A stretch of DNA of 64,000 nt from an uncultured Alphaproteobacteria bacterium (lineage in GTDB: Bacteria; Pseudomonadota; Alphaproteobacteria; HIMB59): NCBI GenBank assembly GCA_902613845.1, contig CACMIW010000004.1, positions 1-64,000 of the forward strand. The letters are read 5' to 3'. Shown one piece after another: positions 17,981-26,233 of this stretch. The position numbers were made by a program, and so were the translations under genes. The first letter of the stretch is position 1. Each line of letters begins with the position of its first letter. The notes beneath the pieces were generated by a model that saw only the letters and a list, made by a program, of their open reading frames with translations, was not told where the DNA came from and made no database searches.

Positions 17981-18055
17981 AAGTTAATACTATCAAACTA
18001 ACTAAAATAAATCAATTATCTTTACTAAAAACAAATTTAATATTAAAAACATCAC

Positions 18056-19546
18056 ATGAAAATAATTGAAAACTTCTCTGACTCTAAAGCAATATCTAGT
18101 AATTCTGAAGACTTCATAAAATTATATAAACCTAGTACGGGTGAGGAATATGCGCATGTTCCAAAAACAACAAGAGATGAGTTTGAAAAAATTATCAATA
18201 AAATGAAATTAGCACAACCTTTATGGGCTAATACACCCATTACGAAAAGAAGTGAAATTTTATTTAAATTTAAAAATTTAATTGAAAAAAATTTTGATTT
18301 AATAGCAAAAATAATATCTGAAGAACATGGTAAGGTTTTTTCTGATGCTAAAGGATCTTTGCAGAGAGGTCTTGAAGTAGTTGACTTTGCATGCGGTATT
18401 CCTCATTTATTGAAAGGAAATCACTCAATTAACGTTGGAACAAACGTAGATTTGTTTGATATTAAGCAGCCTTTGGGAATTTGTGCTGGTATTACACCAT
18501 TTAATTTCCCAGCTATGGTTCCAATGTGGATGTTTCCATTATCTATAGCATGTGGAAATGCCTTTATGCTAAAACCTTCTGAGAAAGTTCCTCAATGCTC
18601 TTTAAAACTTGCAGAGTTAATGAGTGAAGCTGGTCTACCTGATAACGTCCTCACGGTTGTAAATGGCGATAAAAATATTGTAGATCTAATACTTCAGTGT
18701 GAAGATATTTCTTCAGTAAGTTTTGTTGGCTCAACACCTGTTGCAAAGTACATTTACACCGAATGTTCAAAAACAAATAAAAGAGTTCAAGCTCTTGGTG
18801 GTGCTAAAAACCATATGCTTATAATGGAAGACGCGAATTTAGAGGATGCAGTAAATGGACTAATTGGAGCAGCTTTTGGATCTGCTGGTGAACGTTGTAT
18901 GGCAACATCAGTTGCTATGCCTGTTGGAAATATTCAAAAACCATTTATGGATTTGCTAAAGGAGAAGGCAAGTAAAATCAAAGTTGGGGAGTCTTTAGAC
19001 CCACTAAGCGAAATGGGACCTCTCATTACAAAGGAACACAAACTAAAAGTTCTATCATATATTGAAAAAGGTGTTCAAGAGGGTGCGAAATTAGAGTTAG
19101 ATGGAAGAGAAATTAGTCTTCAAGGTTATGAAGATGGTAATTTTGTTGGTCCCACTATATTTAATAATGTTACTGATGGTATGACTATATACAAAGAAGA
19201 GATTTTCGGCCCTGTTTTATCTGTCCTTAATATGAATAATTTTGAAGAGGCTATAAAACTGATTAATAAACATCAGTTTGGCAATGGCACTTCTATTTAT
19301 ACATCAAGTGGTTCATTAGCGAGAAATTTTATGAAAAATGTCCAAATAGGAATGGTTGGTATAAACATTCCTATTCCAGTTCCAATGTCTTTTTATACTT
19401 TTGGTGGCTGGAAAGGCTCAATATTTGGTGGTCATGGAATGCATGGAGAAGAAGGGATTAATTTTTATACCAAACGTAAGACAATAACATCGAGATGGCC
19501 AGATGATGTCGCAGGGGCTTCACTCAACATGCCAACTATGAAATAA
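18056..19546 (+). CDS. mmsA: Methylmalonate-semialdehyde dehydrogenase (CoA-acylating)
   Basis: A 496-residue aldehyde dehydrogenase that turns methylmalonate semialdehyde or malonate semialdehyde into propionyl-CoA or acetyl-CoA. The catalytic Cys is C281 in GSAGERCMATS, and MmsA-specific segments are VGSTPVAKYIY, GGAKNHMLIMEDA and the C-terminal FGGWKGSIFGG. This group uses CoA rather than water and lacks the usual general-base Glu. It serves valine, beta-alanine or inositol breakdown. Divergent from thiV across 186 bases; the next gene follows after 6 bases. Confidence 0.93.
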   Translation: MKIIENFSDSKAISSNSEDFIKLYKPSTGEEYAHVPKTTRDEFEKIINKMKLAQPLWANTPITKRSEILFKFKNLIEKNFDLIAKIISEEHGKVFSDAKGSLQRGLEVVDFACGIPHLLKGNHSINVGTNVDLFDIKQPLGICAGITPFNFPAMVPMWMFPLSIACGNAFMLKPSEKVPQCSLKLAELMSEAGLPDNVLTVVNGDKNIVDLILQCEDISSVSFVGSTPVAKYIYTECSKTNKRVQALGGAKNHMLIMEDANLEDAVNGLIGAAFGSAGERCMATSVAMPVGNIQKPFMDLLKEKASKIKVGESLDPLSEMGPLITKEHKLKVLSYIEKGVQEGAKLELDGREISLQGYEDGNFVGPTIFNNVTDGMTIYKEEIFGPVLSVLNMNNFEEAIKLINKHQFGNGTSIYTSSGSLARNFMKNVQIGMVGINIPIPVPMSFYTFGGWKGSIFGGHGMHGEEGINFYTKRKTITSRWPDDVAGASLNMPTMK

Positions 19547-19552
19547 TGAACT

Positions 19553-19834
19553 ATGGACAAATTTAAAGACAGACAAAAAGCCTTTGAAGCAGAGCAAAGC
19601 CAAAAAGAGCAAACAGAATTTGAAAAAAGAAATTCAAGAAACAAAATCTTTGCTCAATACATTTTAGATGATATTGGACAATCCGATAATTCAGAATTAC
19701 TGAGAGAAATAATATTATCTGATCTTGAGGAACCAGGAGATGAGGACATAATACGTAAAGCCTTAGATGTATTAGCTCAAAATAATGGTAGTCTGACTAG
19801 AGAAGATCTAGTAAAAAAACTCTCAGAAATATAA
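19553..19834 (+). CDS. ATP synthase inhibitor subunit zeta (DUF1476)
   Basis: A 93-residue acidic, helical protein. The N-terminal DRQKAFEAE and the later DLEEPGDEDIIRKAL match the alphaproteobacterial DUF1476 family. The Paracoccus member is the zeta subunit that blocks reverse rotation of F1-ATPase by inserting its N-terminus into the catalytic interface. It lies 6 bases after mmsA and far from any atp gene, as is usual for this family. It is a useful lineage marker for Alphaproteobacteria. Inhibitory function is inferred from the family. Confidence 0.85.
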   Translation: MDKFKDRQKAFEAEQSQKEQTEFEKRNSRNKIFAQYILDDIGQSDNSELLREIILSDLEEPGDEDIIRKALDVLAQNNGSLTREDLVKKLSEI

Positions 19835-19835
19835 T

Positions 19836-20276
19836 CTACCAAGACCCATTATTTTGCATACTGGCCCAAGGCTCTTTTATTTCAAGGCTCTCACCTTTTT
19901 GAAGTAACTCTATTGATATGCCGTCTGGTGACTTTATGAATGCCATATATCCATCTCTAGGAGGTCTGTTTATCACAACATCCTTTTTAATCAGATTTTC
20001 ACAAACTTGATAAATATTATCTACTCTAAAAGCTAGATGACCAAAATTTCTGCCACCTTTGTATTCCTCTTTGTCCCAATTGTAAGTTAATTCTAAAAGA
20101 GGTTTCTTTTTACTATCAGCAGTATCTTTATCATCAGGAGCACAAAGAAAAATTAGAGTAAATCGACCCTTTTCACTCTCTTTTCTCGAGTATTCAATTA
20201 GTCCTAATTTATTACAATAAAAGTCAAGTGATTGCTCAATATCACTTACTCGAACCATTGTGTGCAAATATTCCAT
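19836..20276 (-). CDS. gloA: Lactoylglutathione lyase (glyoxalase I)
   Basis: A 146-residue VOC-fold metalloenzyme that converts the methylglyoxal-glutathione hemithioacetal to S-lactoylglutathione. Metal ligands appear as H5 in YLHTMVRV, E in LLELTYN, H in FGHLAFRV and E in SIELLQKG, the pattern of GloA. The DFYCNKLGL substrate segment is also present. It ends one base away from the convergent zeta gene and is followed upstream by the EamA transporter on the same strand. Confidence 0.93.
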   Translation of the reverse strand: MEYLHTMVRVSDIEQSLDFYCNKLGLIEYSRKESEKGRFTLIFLCAPDDKDTADSKKKPLLELTYNWDKEEYKGGRNFGHLAFRVDNIYQVCENLIKKDVVINRPPRDGYMAFIKSPDGISIELLQKGESLEIKEPWASMQNNGSW

Positions 20277-20318
20277 TAAGATTAAATATCAAAAAATTTT
20301 AAATATGTCTAAAAATTT

Positions 20319-21191
20319 CTAAAATTGCTTATTGCTTCCAAGGACTATTTTTTTTCGTAGGACAGTTTCACGATAAAAAATATATCCGACTGAAAGTAAA
20401 ATTAATGGACCTCCTAGTAGCAACTCTTTCGAGAGAAACTCACCAAAAAAAATATAACCGATGACAAATGCCCAAACAACAGAAGTGAAGTCTAAAGGAG
20501 CAAGAACAGAGGCTTCTGCTAATTGAAAAGATTTTGTAAGACAAAATTGAGCAGTAAACCCTAAAAAACCAGAAGCAATTAGAAAAACTAAGTCTAAATT
20601 ATTTGGCCATATCCAATCATCACTATAGAAAAATAAACTTGAAACTGTTCCAAATAAAGTAAAGGCCCATACCGTTAAAATATTATTATTAGTTATTAAT
20701 ATTTTTTTTAGAATTATCACTGCCATTGACAAAAATATACTAGCTAAAAGTGGTAAAACAGAATAGTTGTTTAATAAATTCACGTCCGGTTTCAAAATAA
20801 TTACTACTCCTATAAAACCAATAATAATTGCAATTACCCTCCTATATCCAATTTTTTCACCCAGAAAAAAAATTGATAATATAGATATAAAAAAAACAGA
20901 TGAAAAACTGATTGTTTGCATTTCGATCAGCGGAACATATCTAAGAGATATGAAGAAAAGACTCATTGCTGATATTCCTACTAAACCTCTAAAAAAATGA
21001 AGTTTATAATTGTTAATAGAGGATATTTTTAGATTTAAATAATAAATGACAACTATCAATGGAATAAGAGCAAATAGATTTCTGAAAAAAACTACCTCAA
21101 ATAATGGTAAGTTGTCGCCTGTTGCTTTTATACATACACTCATTAAAACAAAAAAAAGGACGGACAAAGACTTGTAGATAAATGCTGACAT
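20319..21191 (-). CDS. DMT-superfamily (EamA) transporter
   Basis: A 290-residue inner-membrane protein with ten hydrophobic helices in two repeated EamA halves. The first half has VVFFRNLFALIPL and the second LAPLDFTSVVWAFVIGYIFFGE. The family exports or imports amino acids, nucleobases or other small metabolites; the substrate cannot be told from sequence. It starts only 28 bases from the divergent glutamine amidotransferase gene, so their promoters must overlap. Confidence 0.85.
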   Translation of the reverse strand: MSAFIYKSLSVLFFVLMSVCIKATGDNLPLFEVVFFRNLFALIPLIVVIYYLNLKISSINNYKLHFFRGLVGISAMSLFFISLRYVPLIEMQTISFSSVFFISILSIFFLGEKIGYRRVIAIIIGFIGVVIILKPDVNLLNNYSVLPLLASIFLSMAVIILKKILITNNNILTVWAFTLFGTVSSLFFYSDDWIWPNNLDLVFLIASGFLGFTAQFCLTKSFQLAEASVLAPLDFTSVVWAFVIGYIFFGEFLSKELLLGGPLILLSVGYIFYRETVLRKKIVLGSNKQF

Positions 21192-21219
21192 GTGGTTAAT
21201 CTAAATATATTAAATATGA

Positions 21220-22005
21220 ATGAATTTACTAATAGTTAATGGATATGACAAAAATGGATGGAGTAAACTGGCTAGATATGGATTACAACCAATATGTGAG
21301 TTTTATAGAGACCAACTAAAAATAATTAATTCAAAAATAAAAACTACATTCATTTATCCTTCTATGAACTTAGATGAAAATTATGATGAAAGTTTCATCA
21401 AATCATTTACTGGCATTGTATGGACAGGTTCAAGTCTTAATATTTATGATAATACAAGAGAAATTAAAAACCAAATTTCTTTCATGAAAAAGTTATCAAA
21501 GTTAAAGGTAAATATGTTTGGTAGTTGTTGGGGTATGCAACTTTTTACTGTTGCAAATGGTGGCACAGTTAAAAAAAATCCTAAAGGTAGAGAAATTGGT
21601 ATAGCCTATAATATAAGTATTAATAAATATGGTGCGCATCATCCAATGTACAAAGATAAGCCCTTGATATTTGATGCTTTTGCTTCTCATATTGACCATA
21701 TATCCCAAAAGCCAAATAGCTCTCATGTTCTTTCAGACAATCATTACTCAATTCAGTCTCTTGTAAGCAATAAATTTTGGGGTACCCAATATCATCCTGA
21801 ATTTAATTTTAAATACACAGGACAAATTTTAAATGCAAGAAAAAATATTTTACTCAAAGAAAAACTATTTAGTAAAAATCAAATACAAAGCTTAATTAAA
21901 GACTTTAAAAGACCTAATATAAAGAGCTATAGTCAATCTTTGTTAAAAGATACGTTAAGACACAAAGAATTAAAAAATTGGCTAAGTTATTTAAGAAAAA
22001 ATTAA
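21220..22005 (+). CDS. Class I glutamine amidotransferase-like protein
   Basis: A 261-residue stand-alone GATase1 domain. The nucleophile elbow is GSCWGMQ with C103, and the catalytic dyad partner is QYHPEF with H192 and E194, so the triad is complete. It resembles the GMP-synthase-like group of orphan amidotransferases rather than a known biosynthetic subunit. A C-terminal extension of about 60 residues (after IPEF-type strand) is Lys-rich and helical. No synthetase partner lies next to it. It overlaps the convergent LOG gene by 4 bases. Confidence 0.8.
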   Translation: MNLLIVNGYDKNGWSKLARYGLQPICEFYRDQLKIINSKIKTTFIYPSMNLDENYDESFIKSFTGIVWTGSSLNIYDNTREIKNQISFMKKLSKLKVNMFGSCWGMQLFTVANGGTVKKNPKGREIGIAYNISINKYGAHHPMYKDKPLIFDAFASHIDHISQKPNSSHVLSDNHYSIQSLVSNKFWGTQYHPEFNFKYTGQILNARKNILLKEKLFSKNQIQSLIKDFKRPNIKSYSQSLLKDTLRHKELKNWLSYLRKN

Positions 22006-22553
22006 TATAATTCTTTAAATTCTTTTAGATTATTACAAACTGAAAATAAATCTTTGAAGTTCTTATAAGCAAATTTGGAGTTCATTACTTTCTTATATTG
22101 ATTAATTATATCAGACCAATAATTATTATAATTAAACAAAATACATTTTTTACCTTTTATAACACCCAATTGAAGAGAGCTGATTACTAAACTAATTTCT
22201 TCTATTGTGCCCCCGCCTCCGGGTAAAGCGACAAAACTATCTGACAATTGTAGAAACTTTTTTTTTCTTTGCTCCATTGTTTTCGTAACATGAATTTTAT
22301 TAATTTTTGTATGAATTTTCTCACGCTTATCTAGAAAAGATGGGATAATACCAGTTACATGGGCGTTGTATTTTAATGCTGTCTTAGCAACAACACCCAT
22401 TAACCCATTTTCTCCCCCTCCATAAACAATGTCATAATCATTTTGTGCTAGATATTTTGTAACTGTTATAGCTAAATCTTTAAAATTTTTGTTTGATCCA
22501 AACATAGATCCACAAAATACGGCAACTTTATGTTTAGAATTTTTTAATTTCAT
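22002..22553 (-). CDS. LOG-family protein (nucleoside 5'-monophosphate phosphoribohydrolase)
   Basis: A 183-residue Rossmann-fold protein with the LOG signature PGGGGTIEE near residue 111 and an upstream GGGENGLMG. VAVFCGSMFGS at the start is typical. Family members hydrolyse cytokinin ribotides or AMP to free base and ribose 5-phosphate, and in most bacteria the physiological substrate is unknown. It is flanked by a convergent amidotransferase gene and, across 31 bases, a divergent chorismate mutase gene. Confidence 0.87.
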   Translation of the reverse strand: MKLKNSKHKVAVFCGSMFGSNKNFKDLAITVTKYLAQNDYDIVYGGGENGLMGVVAKTALKYNAHVTGIIPSFLDKREKIHTKINKIHVTKTMEQRKKKFLQLSDSFVALPGGGGTIEEISLVISSLQLGVIKGKKCILFNYNNYWSDIINQYKKVMNSKFAYKNFKDLFSVCNNLKEFKELY

Positions 22554-22584
22554 ATAAATTTACTGTACAGCAATATTGAAAAAA

Positions 22585-22875
22585 ATGACTAAAAAAAATA
22601 ACATTGAAGAGCTTAAAAAAGTAAGAAAGAAAATTGATAATATTGATAACAAGATTATTGAGCTGATTGGTGATAGATTTAAAGAAATACACAAAGTCAC
22701 TAAATTAAAAGAAAATAGAGAAGAAATAATTGATCACGAAAGAATTACTCATATTTTAAAGTCTGTTCAATCAAAAGCAAAAAAAAATAAAATTGACGCT
22801 GAAATAATTGTTAGAATTTGGCAAATTTTTATCCAAGAAGCTATTAAACTAGAGTCTGCAAAAATAAAAAAATAA
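22585..22875 (+). CDS. Chorismate mutase, AroQ class
   Basis: A small all-helical AroQ-type mutase of 96 residues that would convert chorismate to prephenate. The N-terminal helix LKKVRKKIDNIDNKIIELI holds the family Arg, and later K/R residues (KVTKLKENR, HERITHIL) fit the active site shared by two subunits. I chose ATG 22585; a TTG at 22576 would add only three residues. It is a free-standing enzyme, not fused to prephenate dehydratase. An isochorismate pyruvate-lyase-like role cannot be ruled out. Its stop abuts the convergent antiporter gene with no spacer. Confidence 0.8.
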   Translation: MTKKNNIEELKKVRKKIDNIDNKIIELIGDRFKEIHKVTKLKENREEIIDHERITHILKSVQSKAKKNKIDAEIIVRIWQIFIQEAIKLESAKIKK

Positions 22876-24558
22876 TCACACCAAAACGATTACTAACATT
22901 ATAAATAAAATTGATATTAGAATTGTGCCTGCAAAACTAGGTGTTGTAACTTTAATGTAGGATAAATTACTAAATTTATAAGATTTACTTAATACTTGTT
23001 TAAAAGATAAACCTAAATTTTTATATAAACTATCTATTAATAAACCTATTTTATTAAATAAAGGTTTACCAATACCAGGTAACATTTTTCTGTAAAACCA
23101 ATCAGAATTTAAAACAGTTGATCTTATCTCGGAGGGATAAAGTTTAAATTTAACTAAAAATAAAAATGCAATAATTGCAAAAACTAAAAGTTGTAGCTGA
23201 CTTATTACATGGTCTAAAGTATAGGGCTGATAGTCTACTGTGTATGGAAGTATTTGATACAAATATTTTGGGAATACACCTATAGCAATACATAAAAAAG
23301 CAGCGATACCCATTGCAATGAGCATATTAATTGGAGCCTCTTTAACTTTATTTTTCCTCTCGTGTGCAAAAAAAGCAAAGTAAGGTATCTTTATCCCTGA
23401 GTGCTCCAAAACACCTGCGGAAGCAAAGAATAAAATAAAGTAAATTAAAACCATTCCCATACCTCCAAGCGAGGACATTATTAAAGATTTAGCGACAAAT
23501 CCGCTGAACAACGGAAATGCAGAAATAGACATGGCCCCTATAATGCAAAATATTGTTGTGAATGGCATGTATTTGTAAAGGCCACCTAATTCAGAAGCTT
23601 TTGTTGTTCCAGCTCTGTATAAAACAGCACCCATACTCATAAACAAAAGAGCTTTATAAATTATATGAACGAACGCATGTGCTACCGTTCCATTAAGAGA
23701 AAGTTCTGTCCCAATACCAATACCAACAACCATAAAGCCTAATTGGTTATTAAGACTAAACGACAAAACTCTTCTTAAATCATTTTCTATGACTGCAAAA
23801 AATACAGGAAAAGCTGTCATTATTGCACCTATCCAAATCAGTGAGTCAGTGCCTGGAAAAGTTCTAGCTAAAGCATAAATTGCCAATTTTGTTGTAAAAG
23901 CAGAAAGTGCCACTGTGCCAGTAACTGAAGACTCAGGGTAAGAGTCTTGTAGCCAACCATTTAAAAGAGGAAATGCAGCCTTAATTCCAAAAGCAATAAA
24001 TATAAAGATTCCAAAATTTGTTTTTAAATCTAGAACAGCTAAATTATGGTTTCCTGTTTGATATAGCATTAAACATGCGCCAATTAAAAGTAATACACCT
24101 GAAGAAACTTGAATGATCAAATATCTCATAGCTGCATCTTTTGCTGCTTTTGTATTTCCAGCAAAAACTATAAAGACTGAAGTAAGAGCTGTTGCTTCCC
24201 ACCAAATAAATAAACTAAAAAAATCTCCTGCGTGGAGAGCACCAATAGCAGAGCCTGCATAAGCTAGTGTCGCCATGTGCTCCATTAAATTTTTTCTGTG
24301 CCAGCTAAAAATTATTACAAGTATAGCTGCAATATGAAAAATAATAGCAAATGGAAGAGTTAAACTATCTGATTGATATAATATTAAATTTAAACCAAGT
24401 ATGTCCCACTCTAAAAAAGTTCCATAACCATTAAATAAAGATAAAGCTGATAAACCCACCGATAATAACATCGCAGGATGTCTAAAGTATTGAGGAATGG
24501 TTGGCAATAAGAATGAAGTAATTATCATTATTAAACCGGGAATAAAATTACTGATCAT
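22876..24558 (-). CDS. Mrp-type antiporter membrane subunit (MrpD/NuoM-like), distal copy
   Basis: A 560-residue polytopic protein of the proton-antiporter family shared by NuoL/M/N and MrpA/D. Conserved features include FFSLFIWWEATALTSV with the key Glu, FGIKAAFPLLNGWLQDSYPE with the channel Lys, and HAFVHIIYKALLFMSMG. It has a longer C-terminus than ordinary MrpD. It is the last gene of a ten-gene cluster and the third ND-like subunit in it. It overlaps the preceding small membrane protein gene by 11 bases. Confidence 0.8.
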   Translation of the reverse strand: MISNFIPGLIMIITSFLLPTIPQYFRHPAMLLSVGLSALSLFNGYGTFLEWDILGLNLILYQSDSLTLPFAIIFHIAAILVIIFSWHRKNLMEHMATLAYAGSAIGALHAGDFFSLFIWWEATALTSVFIVFAGNTKAAKDAAMRYLIIQVSSGVLLLIGACLMLYQTGNHNLAVLDLKTNFGIFIFIAFGIKAAFPLLNGWLQDSYPESSVTGTVALSAFTTKLAIYALARTFPGTDSLIWIGAIMTAFPVFFAVIENDLRRVLSFSLNNQLGFMVVGIGIGTELSLNGTVAHAFVHIIYKALLFMSMGAVLYRAGTTKASELGGLYKYMPFTTIFCIIGAMSISAFPLFSGFVAKSLIMSSLGGMGMVLIYFILFFASAGVLEHSGIKIPYFAFFAHERKNKVKEAPINMLIAMGIAAFLCIAIGVFPKYLYQILPYTVDYQPYTLDHVISQLQLLVFAIIAFLFLVKFKLYPSEIRSTVLNSDWFYRKMLPGIGKPLFNKIGLLIDSLYKNLGLSFKQVLSKSYKFSNLSYIKVTTPSFAGTILISILFIMLVIVLV

Positions 24559-24781
24559 AATAATCCTCCTTCCTCATTAAGAATTTCCTCAGCCACTTTC
24601 CTAACATGACTATAAAAACAAAACTTACAAAACCGAAAAATGCTGGGAAGCCATATATCTCGGCAAAGGAAAAGTATTCATGTCTGTGAAAAGTAAAGTC
24701 TAAAAGAATTAAAAGTGCTCCGATTATAAGAATGTACTTTGTAAAGCTTTTACCCATGCTCTTTAAATCATTATTTTTCAT
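24548..24781 (-). CDS. Small two-helix membrane protein in the Mrp cluster
   Basis: A 77-residue protein I do not recognise. It has two clear transmembrane segments (YILIIGALLILLDFTF and FPAFFGFVSFVFIVMLG) and a basic C-terminus. It sits between two ND-like antiporter subunits, directly after one stop and overlapping the next gene by 11 bases. That placement makes it a probable accessory subunit or assembly factor of the antiporter. The function is inferred from position only. Confidence 0.7.
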   Translation of the reverse strand: MKNNDLKSMGKSFTKYILIIGALLILLDFTFHRHEYFSFAEIYGFPAFFGFVSFVFIVMLGKWLRKFLMRKEDYYDQ

Positions 24782-26233
24782 TTAATTCACTATTACTCCA
24801 CTAATATTATTCAAAAAATAGTTTGCATAAAAAAAGAAAACTAAACAGCCTAAACCTGTAATTAATGGTGGCCAAACAGTTAAAGGGGCTTTAATTAATT
24901 TTATTTCTTTCTTAGAGTTTTGGGTGAAGCCTATTACTACAGGCTGTAATAGATAATAAATATTTAGCAATGAGGAAATACCTAAGATTATTGCAACGAT
25001 TATAAATTCTCTCTCAATAGAGCCCATGATTAAATAAAATTTACTCCAAGAACCAATAAAGGGAGGAACCCCAATGATAGATAGAGCCCCTAAAGTGTAA
25101 GCAAAAAATATTAAAGGTAATTTGTAGCCCATACCTTTTAGATCACTTACCTTTTTAATATGGGCAGTTACATAAATAGCACCTGCACAGAAGAATAGAG
25201 TTATCTTACCTAAAGCATGAGTTATAATATGAAAAGATGCTCCTTTTATAGCTAAAGATGAAGCCAAAGCTGCTCCCAAAATAATATAGGAAAGTTGACT
25301 AATGGTAGAATAAGCTAGCCTCGCTTTTAAGTCATCTTTTGTTATCGCTATGATACTAGAAGCCATTATAGTGAAACATGCTAACCAGACTAACCAGTCA
25401 GAGCTTTTTGTTTGAAGTAAAAAGTCTGGACCAACGATATAAATAATAACCACGAGAAAGCTAAATACACCAGCTTTTACAACAGCAACGGCGTGGAGTA
25501 ATGCAGAAACTGGAGTTGGCGCTACCATTGCAGCAGGCAACCAACGATGAATAGGCATAATTGCTGCTTTACCTATACCAAACACAAGCATAGCTATTAG
25601 AAAAGATAAGTTCTCTGCTGGGAATTTATTTATAAGTATTCCCCCATCTTGAAAATCTAAAGTTCCTGTTTCAAGCCAAATCCAAAATATAGCTGGTAAG
25701 AAAAATATTAAAGAGGTACCCACTAAAATCGACAAGTAGAGCCTTCCTGCAGATTGCGACTCAGCGTTTTGCTTATGTCCAACTAAAGGGAAAGTTGAAA
25801 AAGTTAATATTTCATAAAAAATAAATAAGACTAGAAGATTTCCGGACCAAGCTATTGCCAATGCAGCATGGATTGCGATTGAATAAAAAATTACAAATCT
25901 TGTTTGATTTTTTTCACCAGCACCCCTCATATAACCAATAGTGTAGATAGATGCCAATATCCATAAAGAAGATGCCACTAAACTAAAAATAGATCCAAGA
26001 GTTGATACTTTAAAAGCAAAATCTACCCCATCAAAAAGTGTAAAAAAAGTTATTTGAAATACCTCATTATTTTGTATTCCATGAAAAATTTTTAAACTGA
26101 TTACAAAGGTTATGAGACCTCCAATAATGCCAAAAGAGTCTCTTAGGTTATTATTATATCTACAGACATAAGAAAATAATGCTGCAAAAAGTGGCGTGAT
26201 AATACCCAGTATGATTAAAAACGAATTACTCAA
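24782..26233 (-). CDS. Mrp-type antiporter membrane subunit (MrpA N-terminal/NuoL-like)
   Basis: A 483-residue polytopic protein of the proton-antiporter family. The segment MVAPTPVSALLHAVAVVKAGVF, with the conserved His and Lys, resembles NuoL and the N-terminal part of MrpA more than MrpD does. LVLFIFYEILTFSTFPLVG supplies the channel Glu. It could stand in for the missing N-terminal half of MrpA, whose C-terminal part is a separate gene at 28516-29079. Overlaps the preceding mrpD by 4 bases. Confidence 0.8.
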   Translation of the reverse strand: MSNSFLIILGIITPLFAALFSYVCRYNNNLRDSFGIIGGLITFVISLKIFHGIQNNEVFQITFFTLFDGVDFAFKVSTLGSIFSLVASSLWILASIYTIGYMRGAGEKNQTRFVIFYSIAIHAALAIAWSGNLLVLFIFYEILTFSTFPLVGHKQNAESQSAGRLYLSILVGTSLIFFLPAIFWIWLETGTLDFQDGGILINKFPAENLSFLIAMLVFGIGKAAIMPIHRWLPAAMVAPTPVSALLHAVAVVKAGVFSFLVVIIYIVGPDFLLQTKSSDWLVWLACFTIMASSIIAITKDDLKARLAYSTISQLSYIILGAALASSLAIKGASFHIITHALGKITLFFCAGAIYVTAHIKKVSDLKGMGYKLPLIFFAYTLGALSIIGVPPFIGSWSKFYLIMGSIEREFIIVAIILGISSLLNIYYLLQPVVIGFTQNSKKEIKLIKAPLTVWPPLITGLGCLVFFFYANYFLNNISGVIVN

